Part shown: positions 16,350-23,290 of the stretch, in pieces
Layout of the letters: every line of letters starts with the position of its first letter
Numbering within the stretch: position 1 is the first letter of the stretch
DNA from: Clostridiales bacterium FE2011
Lineage (GTDB): Bacteria > Bacillota > Clostridia > Christensenellales > Aristaeellaceae
Direction: 5' to 3'
Assembly (NCBI GenBank): GCA_017569305.1
Contig: CP069418.1
Coordinates: forward strand, 3,472,001-3,536,000
DNA: 64,000 nucleotides
Translations under genes and position numbers: made by a program
Notes under the pieces: model-generated
Databases searched by the model: none
The model's input: only the letters and a program-made list of their open reading frames with translations
Told to the model about the DNA's origin: nothing

Positions 16350-17486
16350 TCAATCCTTCCAGTCGAGAGGATAGTCGGAAACAGCATAATCCAGGTATTT
16401 CCTGCCGTTATCCTTCAGGGTATTGATGATTCCTTCCTTCTTCATATCATCGGTAATCGGTGTGGGCGTGTAGTTGTTCCGGTCCTTAATGGACGTAATA
16501 CGGATCGGAATGATCCGGAAGCCGAGGTTGGAGGCTTCCTGGGTGTTCTTATCCACAAGGAAGCGGGTCTGGAAAATATAAGAGTTCATATCATCCGGCT
16601 TGTCGTTGCCGGAGAAACAGAAATTGCCCAGGGAATAACAGATATATACGCCGTTATACAGCTCAATGGGATTGATGCGGTGGGAATGATGGCCGATGAC
16701 GAGATCAGCGCCGCTGTCTACGGCAAGCCGGCCCATTTTGATCTGGTTCTGGGTGGGACTGTAGTCCTTTTCACGGCCCCAGTGGAACGATACGATCACG
16801 ATGGGATACTTTTCCTTGGTTGACTTTATGTCTGCAGCCACCTTGTCATACAGATTGTCATATCCGCCAGCCTGTGGTTTATCGTAACGATCTATGCAAA
16901 GGTAGCTCAGCATTGCGATCTGGATACCGTTGACATAGAAGACACCGATTTCTTCTGAATTAGAGTATACAACTCCGGCGTTCCGGAGTGTATCCTTGGT
17001 GTCCTCGTATCCTTCCTGGCCATGATCCATGACATGGTTGTTTTCCAGGCTGACCGCCTCAACGGAATTATCTGTCAGCACATTCACATAGGAAGGGGCA
17101 ATGTTGAACAGGAAACTGTTTCCCTTTTTGTTATCCGGTACGTATTTCGTTTCAGTAAAGGTACCCTCAAAATTGACCAGGGTCATGGTATCGTTTTTAA
17201 AGATATCCCGGACATTGGCCATGGTGAAGTTGATATTGTTATCGTTTTTCTCCAGTTCGGAATAAAACTTTTTGCCCTTTTTGTGATAATTATCCCCGCC
17301 GATGGTAAAATCCCCGGTGCAGGTAACGGTGATAATCGTATTGCCGTTGCTGTCCAGCTGATAGGTGGAGCTTTCCTCCTCGGTAAGATCGATGACTTCT
17401 TCAATATCCAGTTCATCCTCAGCCCGGACACAGGCAGGCAGAAGCAGCAATACGGACAGAAACAGCGCGGCTATTTTTCTGAACAT
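16350..17486 (-). CDS. CapA family protein (PGA_cap metallophosphatase fold), secreted
   Basis: A 378-residue protein with an N-terminal signal peptide ending near VRA. The calcineurin-like CapA fold is shown by TCTGDFTIGGDN, FEGTF, SLENNHVMDHGQEGYEDT, SFHWGREKDYSPTQNQI, IGHHSHRINPIELY and YSLGNFCFSG. Founding members act in export of poly-gamma-glutamate capsule, but most family members have no tested role, and the partner genes capB and capC are absent. CTGGAGGATTATCAA precedes the ATG. It lies between an aminotransferase and a decarboxylase in one operon. Confidence 0.9.
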   Translation of the reverse strand: MFRKIAALFLSVLLLLPACVRAEDELDIEEVIDLTEEESSTYQLDSNGNTIITVTCTGDFTIGGDNYHKKGKKFYSELEKNDNNINFTMANVRDIFKNDTMTLVNFEGTFTETKYVPDNKKGNSFLFNIAPSYVNVLTDNSVEAVSLENNHVMDHGQEGYEDTKDTLRNAGVVYSNSEEIGVFYVNGIQIAMLSYLCIDRYDKPQAGGYDNLYDKVAADIKSTKEKYPIVIVSFHWGREKDYSPTQNQIKMGRLAVDSGADLVIGHHSHRINPIELYNGVYICYSLGNFCFSGNDKPDDMNSYIFQTRFLVDKNTQEASNLGFRIIPIRITSIKDRNNYTPTPITDDMKKEGIINTLKDNGRKYLDYAVSDYPLDWKD

Positions 17487-17506
17487 TTGATAATCCTCCA
17501 GGTTAT

Positions 17507-18688
17507 TCAGGAACGGGAAGCGACAAAATCCGCAATCCGCTCCAGGGCAACGTTGATCTTATCAACGGCTGTCGCGTAACAGCAGCGAATATGGCCTTCT
17601 CCGGAAATACCGAAAGCGTTGCCGGGAACAGCGGCGACGTTCTTTTCCTTCAGAAGCTCGGAACAGAATTCCTCACTGGTCAGGCCGGTGCGCTGGATAG
17701 AGGGGAAGACATAGAAAGCACCGTAAGGCTCAAAGCATTCCAGCCCCATTTCCCTGAAAGCAGTGACCATCAGCCTGCGGCGGCGGTCATAGCTTTCCCT
17801 CATGGCAGTTACGGACTCATAATTGTTTTCCCGGCCGATCCGGAGAGCGGCGGTGGCAGCCACCTGGCCCTGACGTGGCGCGCACATGATGGCATACTGA
17901 TGAATCTTGTTCATGACCGTGATGATCTCTTCCGGACCGCAGGCATAGCCGACCCGCCATCCCGTCATGGCAAAGGATTTGCTGAAGCCGTTGATTGTAA
18001 TCGTCCGCTCCATCATGCCCGGCACAGAAGCGAAGGCAGTATGGGTATGCCCGTCGTAAACAAGCTCAGAATAGATTTCATCCGAAATGACCAGCAGATC
18101 ATGATCACGGATAACCCGGGCAACAGCTTCCAGGTCTTCCTTTTCCATGATGGCGCCGGTCGGGTTGTTTGGATAAGGCAGGATCAGCAGCTTGGACTTT
18201 GGGGTGATTTTTTTCTCCAGCGCTTCAGCCTTCAGACGGAAATCATCTTCCTGACGGGTTTCAACCGGAACGGGAACGCCGCCGGCAAAAATAACGCCGG
18301 GCGCATAGGAAACATAGCTGGGATCGGGAACCAGGACTTCGTCTCCTTCTGTAATCAGGGCGCGCAAAGCCACATCGATTGCTTCAGAAGCACCGATGGT
18401 GACCAGTATTTCAGTTTCAGGATGATAGGAAATATTGTACCTGCCGGACAGATAAAGGGAAATTTCATTGCGAAGCTCAATCAGGCCGCGGTTCCCGGTG
18501 TACTGGGTTTCACCGTCAAGCAGGGAGTTGATCGCAGCGTCACGGAACAGATACGGGGTTTTAAAATCGGGTTCACCGACACCCAGGGAGATGGCATCCT
18601 TCCGGGAAGCGGCGAGATCAAAAAAACGCCGGATACCGCTGGGCGGTACAGCAGCAATCCTGCTGTTCAGATACTGGTCGTAGTTCAC
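17507..18688 (-). CDS. PLP-dependent aminotransferase, class I/II
   Basis: A fold-type I aminotransferase of 393 residues. The Schiff-base lysine is Lys 237 in GFSKSFAMTGWRVGYA; other marks are LGVGEPDFKTP, YTGNRGLIELR, PYPNNPTGA and ISDEIYSELVYDG. The set fits the aspartate/aromatic/PatA-like aminotransferases. The start is GTG, overlapping the stop of the lrp-type gene (GTGA), which implies coupled translation. An adjacent Lrp regulator fits control by an amino acid. The substrate is not determinable; an oxoacid or aldehyde from the decarboxylase in the same operon is one option. Confidence 0.92.
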   Translation of the reverse strand: MNYDQYLNSRIAAVPPSGIRRFFDLAASRKDAISLGVGEPDFKTPYLFRDAAINSLLDGETQYTGNRGLIELRNEISLYLSGRYNISYHPETEILVTIGASEAIDVALRALITEGDEVLVPDPSYVSYAPGVIFAGGVPVPVETRQEDDFRLKAEALEKKITPKSKLLILPYPNNPTGAIMEKEDLEAVARVIRDHDLLVISDEIYSELVYDGHTHTAFASVPGMMERTITINGFSKSFAMTGWRVGYACGPEEIITVMNKIHQYAIMCAPRQGQVAATAALRIGRENNYESVTAMRESYDRRRRLMVTAFREMGLECFEPYGAFYVFPSIQRTGLTSEEFCSELLKEKNVAAVPGNAFGISGEGHIRCCYATAVDKINVALERIADFVASRS

Positions 18689-19176
18689 GGTGAGATCACC
18701 AGCCTGTGATCGGCATCATCGGTTTCGAAAACGACGCCTTCTTCTTTATATCTTTTCAGCACAAAGCTGGTCGCCGTGCCGGTGACCGTTTCAAGCGGGG
18801 AAAGCTTGGAAGCGACAAAGGCCGCCAGCTCCTTCAGTGTACGGGCTTCCACAAGAACGAGAAGATCGTAGGAACCGGACATCAGGTACACGCTTTTGAC
18901 CTCATCAAAGCGATAAATCCGGCGGGCGATCGCGTCAAAACCCATGTCTCGCTGGGGCGTGACACGCACTTCGATCATAGCTTCCACACGTTCACGATCA
19001 GTACGGTCCCAGTTGATCATGGGGCTGTAACGAAGAATAATCTTCCGGTTTTCGAGATCTTCTATTGCAGATGCAACCTCTTCCAGGGAGGCTCCGGTCA
19101 TAATGGCCATCTTTTCAAGGGGAATACGGCAGTCTTCCTTAAGAATATCAAGGAGGGATGCTTCGAGTTTCGTCAT
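18685..19176 (-). CDS. Lrp/AsnC family transcriptional regulator
   Basis: A 163-residue regulator with an N-terminal winged helix-turn-helix (LLDILKEDCRIPLEKMAIMTGASLEEVASAI) and a C-terminal RAM/ACT-like ligand domain (VKSVYLMSGSYDLLVLVEA). Such proteins bind amino acids and form octamers. AGGAAAGGAAG precedes ATG 19176; the longer open frame runs back into the tRNA-Pro gene and is not used. It is the first gene of an operon with the aminotransferase, CapA and decarboxylase genes and probably controls them and itself. Confidence 0.92.
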   Translation of the reverse strand: MTKLEASLLDILKEDCRIPLEKMAIMTGASLEEVASAIEDLENRKIILRYSPMINWDRTDRERVEAMIEVRVTPQRDMGFDAIARRIYRFDEVKSVYLMSGSYDLLVLVEARTLKELAAFVASKLSPLETVTGTATSFVLKRYKEEGVVFETDDADHRLVISP

Positions 19177-19214
19177 TTTCTGATGCTTCCTTTCCTGAAT
19201 ATAAAAACACAGAT

Positions 19215-19243
19215 ATTTTACATCATTCACAGGGACATGACAA
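19215..19243 (-). promoter_or_regulatory. Promoter of the lrp-aminotransferase-capA-aepY operon
   Basis: TTGTCA (19243-19238), 17-base spacer, TAAAAT (19220-19215) on the minus strand, between the tRNA-Pro terminator and the lrp-type start. Confidence 0.7.
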
Positions 19244-19280
19244 GCGAGAAACAGGGAAGGTACCGTACGGACATAAAGGT

Positions 19281-19311
19281 ATAAAAAAACTTCCTGATTT
19301 TCATCAGGAAG
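19281..19311 (-). terminator. Terminator of tRNA-Pro
   Basis: On the minus strand CTTCCTGAT and ATCAGGAAG form a 9-bp stem with a GAAA loop, followed by seven T. Confidence 0.92.
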
Positions 19312-19317
19312 TAAAAG

Positions 19318-19391
19318 TCTGGGTGAGAGGATTCGAACCTCCGGCCTCTTGAACCCCATTCAAGCACGCTACCAAACTGCGCCACACCCAG
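19318..19391 (-). tRNA. tRNA-Pro (GGG)
   Basis: Acceptor CTGGGTG/CACCCAG with the C1-G72 pair typical of bacterial proline tRNAs; anticodon loop ATGGGGT giving GGG; T-arm GGAGGTTCGAATCCTCT. CCA is not encoded. Confidence 0.95.
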
Positions 19392-19433
19392 ATAATCCAC
19401 ATTGCCGTCCCGTTTGTTCCGACAACGTCGATT

Positions 19434-19462
19434 ACTATATCACGCGTATCAGGCGATGTCAA
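19434..19462 (-). promoter_or_regulatory. Promoter of tRNA-Pro
   Basis: TTGACA (19462-19457), 17-base spacer, TATAGT (19439-19434) on the minus strand, about 40 bases before the tRNA. Confidence 0.88.
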
Positions 19463-19527
19463 TAGTTTTTTGATCATCTGCCTGCGAAAAAAGCCTGATA
19501 AAAGAGAGAGATGAACGGGAAAAGGAA

Positions 19528-19845
19528 TTACTTTGCGCCGTTCTTCAGGGATTCAACCTGAGTACGAAGCTCTTCAACTTCCTGCTGCATGGAAACGGAC
19601 TGTTCGGCCCATTCTGAAAGAGACTGGCTGGCCTCCTTCAGGTTATTGTTGACGAGTTTCAGGTCGTCCTGAAGCGCCCGTTTATCAGCGTCGATGGCTT
19701 CCCAGGTATTCCGGCTTTCCTCAAGACGGAGTTCAACATCCTTCAGCTGAGACCGAAGGCTGAAAAGATTGAGCCCGCAGACCACCATCAGCATAACGGA
19801 CATGATCAGCGCTATACTCAGGATGATTTTCAGCTGCTTATTCAT
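19528..19845 (-). CDS. Small single-pass membrane protein with extracytoplasmic coiled coil (second of a pair)
   Basis: A 105-residue bitopic protein: MNKQLK cytoplasmic end, one membrane span at about residues 7-28, then a heptad-rich region (LRSQLKDVELRLEES to the end). The positive N-terminus predicts the coiled coil outside. The layout is that of FtsL/DivIC-type proteins, though I see no sequence match to them. Its ATG overlaps the stop of the preceding similar gene (ATGA). It is the last gene of the mre-rodA operon. No clear terminator follows before the tRNA-Pro promoter. Confidence 0.8.
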   Translation of the reverse strand: MNKQLKIILSIALIMSVMLMVVCGLNLFSLRSQLKDVELRLEESRNTWEAIDADKRALQDDLKLVNNNLKEASQSLSEWAEQSVSMQQEVEELRTQVESLKNGAK

Positions 19846-20192
19846 TGTTCCTGACCCTCCGATCCTGAACCGAGTTTTTCCTCCAGTTCCTTTTTCTCCT
19901 GGCGGAGCTGCTTGCGTTCTTCCTTCAGCGCCTTTTTTTCTTCAGCTGCCTGGTCTGCCAGGGGCTGGACGCGGGACAGTTCCTCCTGTGCAGCTGCCAG
20001 GGCTTCCACAGTCTCATCATACTCATGCTGCTGTTTTCGTTCACGTCCCTGGCTTGTTTCCAGGCTGACATTCGCGTCCTGCAGTCTGAAACGCATGCTG
20101 CTGACGGTGGGAAGATACCAGGCAATAAACAGGACACACAAAAGCATGACGAGTACAAAGAGAACAGGGAAAACAGATTTCCGTCGGTTCAT
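19842..20192 (-). CDS. Small single-pass membrane protein with extracytoplasmic coiled coil (first of a pair)
   Basis: A 116-residue bitopic protein: MNRRK, a span at about residues 8-28 ending LPTVSSMRFRL, then about 80 residues of charged coiled coil that become very rich in Glu and Lys (EEKKALKEERKQLRQEKK). The topology matches its downstream neighbour, so the two could form a heterodimer. It starts 19 bases after the hydrolase gene. No family is recognised. It might equally be a lineage-specific spacer or stalk protein. Confidence 0.8.
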   Translation of the reverse strand: MNRRKSVFPVLFVLVMLLCVLFIAWYLPTVSSMRFRLQDANVSLETSQGRERKQQHEYDETVEALAAAQEELSRVQPLADQAAEEKKALKEERKQLRQEKKELEEKLGSGSEGQEQ

Positions 20193-20211
20193 GGCACTTA
20201 CCCTCCGATAT

Positions 20212-21210
20212 TTAAGAGTGATGACAGTTTGCCTTCAGGAATGTGATAACCTGATTCCACCAGGGGAACAGGACGTCATTGACAGAACGGTAGATTTCAT
20301 GGCGGGAGCCTGGAACAGATACAAACTGTCCGTTTCTGACCCTGCCGATAAAGGCCTGCTGAGGTTCACGCTCCACGCTGAAGTCTGTTTCCGCAGAGAA
20401 AAGGATGACCGGACAGGCAATGCGTTCAGGCGCCCCCGGAGCCAGGATCTGTTCCGTAACATGAATGGCTTCATAGGACCAGCGATAGGACGGGACGCTG
20501 TTCCTGAATTCAGTGCGGGCAGCTTTGACATCATCATACCAGGAGAAACGGTCCGGATCAGTGGCGCAGGAAGTGCTGAAGTCCTCCGGCCCGGAATAAG
20601 GTTTCATGAAGAAAGGACAGTGTTTGCCGCGGCCCATAAAAGAAGCTATGGAGGAAAGCGCGGAAGCCACCGGAACAGGAACGGAGCGGATATATGGCGC
20701 AATCATCGGAGATGAAAAAACAGCGCCTGCGACGTCATGATTTCCACGCTCCAGGAAGAGAGACGCAACGGCGCCGCCCATAGAATGCGCAAACAGGAAA
20801 CAGGGAGAAGGCATACTCTTCCTGTATGTATCATATATGATCTGCAGATCTTCCACATATTCCGAAAAATGATCCACATGGGTTACAGAAATATCCGGAA
20901 TCCCGTCCGCCCTCCAGGAACGACCATGACCGCGCTGGTCATAAGCCACGACAGAAAAGCCCTGATGCAGCAGGGAAAAGATCAATTCAGAATATTTCAG
21001 CGCGTTTTCAGTAAAACCATGGACAATGAAAACCGTGCCGACAGGATGCTCCGCCTGGTAAGAAACGCAGTACAGGGGCCGGTTTTCAAAGCCGGGAACG
21101 ACAGAAACACTGCCCCTGGACTCAAGCCAGGGCAGGACGGTTCCGTTTATGACCCGGCTGTAGGATGAACCGGCCTGAACAAGATATTCCTCGTTGAAAT
21201 CGCCCGCCAT
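20212..21210 (-). CDS. Alpha/beta hydrolase (monoacylglycerol lipase / lysophospholipase-like)
   Basis: A 332-residue serine hydrolase. The oxyanion strand reads VFIVHGFTENALKY, followed by VVAYDQRGHGRSW; the nucleophile lies in FAHSMGGAVA, the acid in LFSAETDFSV and the histidine in PGSRHEIYRS. This is the PldB / monoglyceride lipase pattern. There is no signal peptide, so it should act inside on lipid or another ester. ATG 21243 overlaps the rodA stop, but CAGGAGGCG lies 5 bases before ATG 21210. Its place directly after rodA suggests a link to envelope growth, possibly lipid turnover. Confidence 0.88.
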   Translation of the reverse strand: MAGDFNEEYLVQAGSSYSRVINGTVLPWLESRGSVSVVPGFENRPLYCVSYQAEHPVGTVFIVHGFTENALKYSELIFSLLHQGFSVVAYDQRGHGRSWRADGIPDISVTHVDHFSEYVEDLQIIYDTYRKSMPSPCFLFAHSMGGAVASLFLERGNHDVAGAVFSSPMIAPYIRSVPVPVASALSSIASFMGRGKHCPFFMKPYSGPEDFSTSCATDPDRFSWYDDVKAARTEFRNSVPSYRWSYEAIHVTEQILAPGAPERIACPVILFSAETDFSVEREPQQAFIGRVRNGQFVSVPGSRHEIYRSVNDVLFPWWNQVITFLKANCHHS

Positions 21211-21242
21211 GTGACCGCCTCCTGTCTGTGACTGAAATTTCA

Positions 21243-22466
21243 TCAGTAGGATTTTGTCTTAAAGCGTTTGTGGATACGATAAGGATTATAGAATGTCTGG
21301 GGAGTGCTGACAGAAACGTTCAGGGAACGATTCCGGGTCGCATTCAGCACCAGGCCTACACCGCCCATATTTGTCATCATATTGGATCCGCCATAGGACA
21401 GGAAAGGCAGCGGAATACCGGTAATCGGCATGAGACCCAGGGTCATGGCAATATTTTCGAGCACATGGAAAAGAAGCATGCCCAGAACACCGATAATGAT
21501 CATCCGGCCGAATTTATCCCGGGTAAACCAGGCCAGGTAAAGCATACGGAGCAGGATCAGCACATATCCGACAAGAACCGCCACACAGCCTACAAAGCCC
21601 CAGGTTTCACCGATGGTGGAATAAATGAAATCCGTCCAGTCCGCCGGCACGTAGTTCAGCTGGGAAATGGCGCCGGTAACGAACATGCCGTTTCCTGTCA
21701 GCCCGCCGGATCCGATGGTCATTTTGGACATGGTTTGCTGGTAAGCATCGGAAGAAGAATACACTTCAGGATTCAGCCAGCCGGCAATCCGGGCAAGACG
21801 ATAGTCTGTTGAATGGGTAAGGGTCATATATCCGTAGATCGCCAGAACCCCCAGGATGGCAAGGGCAGCGAGAATCGAAAGCGTCTTCAGGGAAACATTC
21901 GCGAAATACATCATCACGGCAAACATGAAGATAATAACGAGCAGGGAGCCTGTTTCACCCTGAAGCAGGATCACAACGCCGGGAATGATGACGATCATGA
22001 AGATATGAATAAAGGACTTGGAATCGGACATGGGACTGTCCTGCCTGGAGAAGTTTTTGGCAAGCACCAGGATCATAGCCAGCTTCATGAATTCCGAAGG
22101 CTGAATGGTGTAGCCCCACAAGGTATCAAGCCAGGCTTTAACGCCCTGGGCCCGGTTAAAAATCGTAGTGACAGACAGCAGGATAAAAGCCGCCCAGTAG
22201 AACCATTCCGCACGGCGTCTGAGGATATCGTAAGGGAAGGCCATAATTACGCCGATGACAAGGGGAGCCATCAGGACGAAAAGGCACTGCTTCATCGCGT
22301 AGGAAGACTCAATAACATGATTCAGGAACGATGCGTCTTCAGCGGAATTGGGAGAATAGGTAGCAACACAGACAGCAACGATTCCGAAAAGAGCCATGGC
22401 AAAAACAAGCGCGATCAGAACACCGTCCACATGTGCACGGGCATGACGGTTTTCAGTGATCGTCAA
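21243..22466 (-). CDS. rodA: Rod-shape SEDS peptidoglycan polymerase RodA
   Basis: A glycosyltransferase of the SEDS family, 407 residues and about ten membrane spans, which polymerises lipid II during side-wall growth with the class B PBP. Family marks are QPSEFMKLAMILVLA, the long extracellular loop YRLARIAGWLNPE, and near the C-terminus GLMPITGIPLPFLSYGGSN. Placement with mreBCD and mrdA separates it from FtsW. It starts with TTG (22466), 6 bases after GGAGGTGA inside the end of minD, so the two overlap by 14 bases. Confidence 0.95.
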   Translation of the reverse strand: MTITENRHARAHVDGVLIALVFAMALFGIVAVCVATYSPNSAEDASFLNHVIESSYAMKQCLFVLMAPLVIGVIMAFPYDILRRRAEWFYWAAFILLSVTTIFNRAQGVKAWLDTLWGYTIQPSEFMKLAMILVLAKNFSRQDSPMSDSKSFIHIFMIVIIPGVVILLQGETGSLLVIIFMFAVMMYFANVSLKTLSILAALAILGVLAIYGYMTLTHSTDYRLARIAGWLNPEVYSSSDAYQQTMSKMTIGSGGLTGNGMFVTGAISQLNYVPADWTDFIYSTIGETWGFVGCVAVLVGYVLILLRMLYLAWFTRDKFGRMIIIGVLGMLLFHVLENIAMTLGLMPITGIPLPFLSYGGSNMMTNMGGVGLVLNATRNRSLNVSVSTPQTFYNPYRIHKRFKTKSY

Positions 22467-23271
22467 GCGGAATCACCTCCTTGACAGAACGGGAGAAAAT
22501 ACGCTGCAGGAAAGATTGTTTTTTGCAGCCGTACATGGGAAAAGACGGAGCACCGCCCCGAAGGCGGGATGCGATCCGAAGGATTGCATTCCGGGCTTCA
22601 CAGTCGTAAGCAATAAAAAGGGAATGACGCAGCATCGCACGGCTGACCACAGGATCTTCCGGAATCTCTCCAAGCAGGGACAGATCCATTACTTCAGCGA
22701 CCGTACGGGCAGACATCATTTCACGGGAACGAACCAGATCAGCATCCAGCCGGTTGACAATCAGGCAGGGCCTGCTGAGCTTTTTGGCTTCCATGACCTG
22801 GACAGCCCTTTCTCCGCTCCTGACAGAAATATCATCCGGCGTGACAATGAGCAGTACTTCATCCACGCCGGCATTGAGGACATTGCGCAGTCCGCGTTCG
22901 ATCCCGGCCGGACAGTCTATAAACACATAATCATAGGCTGAACGAAGGGCACTGATGATCTTTGTGAGTTTTTTAGGATCCAGGTTTTTTGCACGCGCAA
23001 ACTGCGCTGCCGGAAGAAGATAGAGGGAAGGAACAGCTTCGCTTTCAAGGACGGCCTGATCTGCACTGCAGTCCCCGTTGGCCAGATCGATGAGATCATA
23101 AACAATCCGGTTTTCCATGCCGAGCAGCGCGTCCTGTGAGCGCAGGCCGATATCGGCGTCCACAATTACAACCCGGTTTCCGGCATGGGCAAGGGCTGCA
23201 GCGAGGTTTGCGGTGACGGTAGACTTGCCGACGCCGCCTTTTCCGGAAGCAACAGCATAACAATGAGACAT
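22453..23271 (-). CDS. minD: MinD-type septum-site ATPase
   Basis: A ParA/MinD ATPase of 272 residues. The deviant Walker A is SGKGGVGKS (9-17) with signature Lys 11; DADIGLRSQD and IDCPAGIERG follow, and VNRLDA is the base-contact region. The tail QSFLQRIFSRS is an amphipathic helix like the MinD membrane-targeting sequence, followed by about 12 more residues. MinD usually recruits MinC and is released by MinE; in many clostridia the order here is mrdA-minC-minD-minE-rodA. Both partners are missing, so its role may differ. Confidence 0.92.
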   Translation of the reverse strand: MSHCYAVASGKGGVGKSTVTANLAAALAHAGNRVVIVDADIGLRSQDALLGMENRIVYDLIDLANGDCSADQAVLESEAVPSLYLLPAAQFARAKNLDPKKLTKIISALRSAYDYVFIDCPAGIERGLRNVLNAGVDEVLLIVTPDDISVRSGERAVQVMEAKKLSRPCLIVNRLDADLVRSREMMSARTVAEVMDLSLLGEIPEDPVVSRAMLRHSLFIAYDCEARNAILRIASRLRGGAPSFPMYGCKKQSFLQRIFSRSVKEVIPLDDH

Positions 23272-23290
23272 ATCTTCCTCCGTTTACCGG

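Noticed and set aside
16350..17486. Poly-gamma-glutamate capsule locus
   Set aside because: Only a capA-like gene is present; the ligase genes capB/capC are not, so capsule synthesis cannot be claimed.
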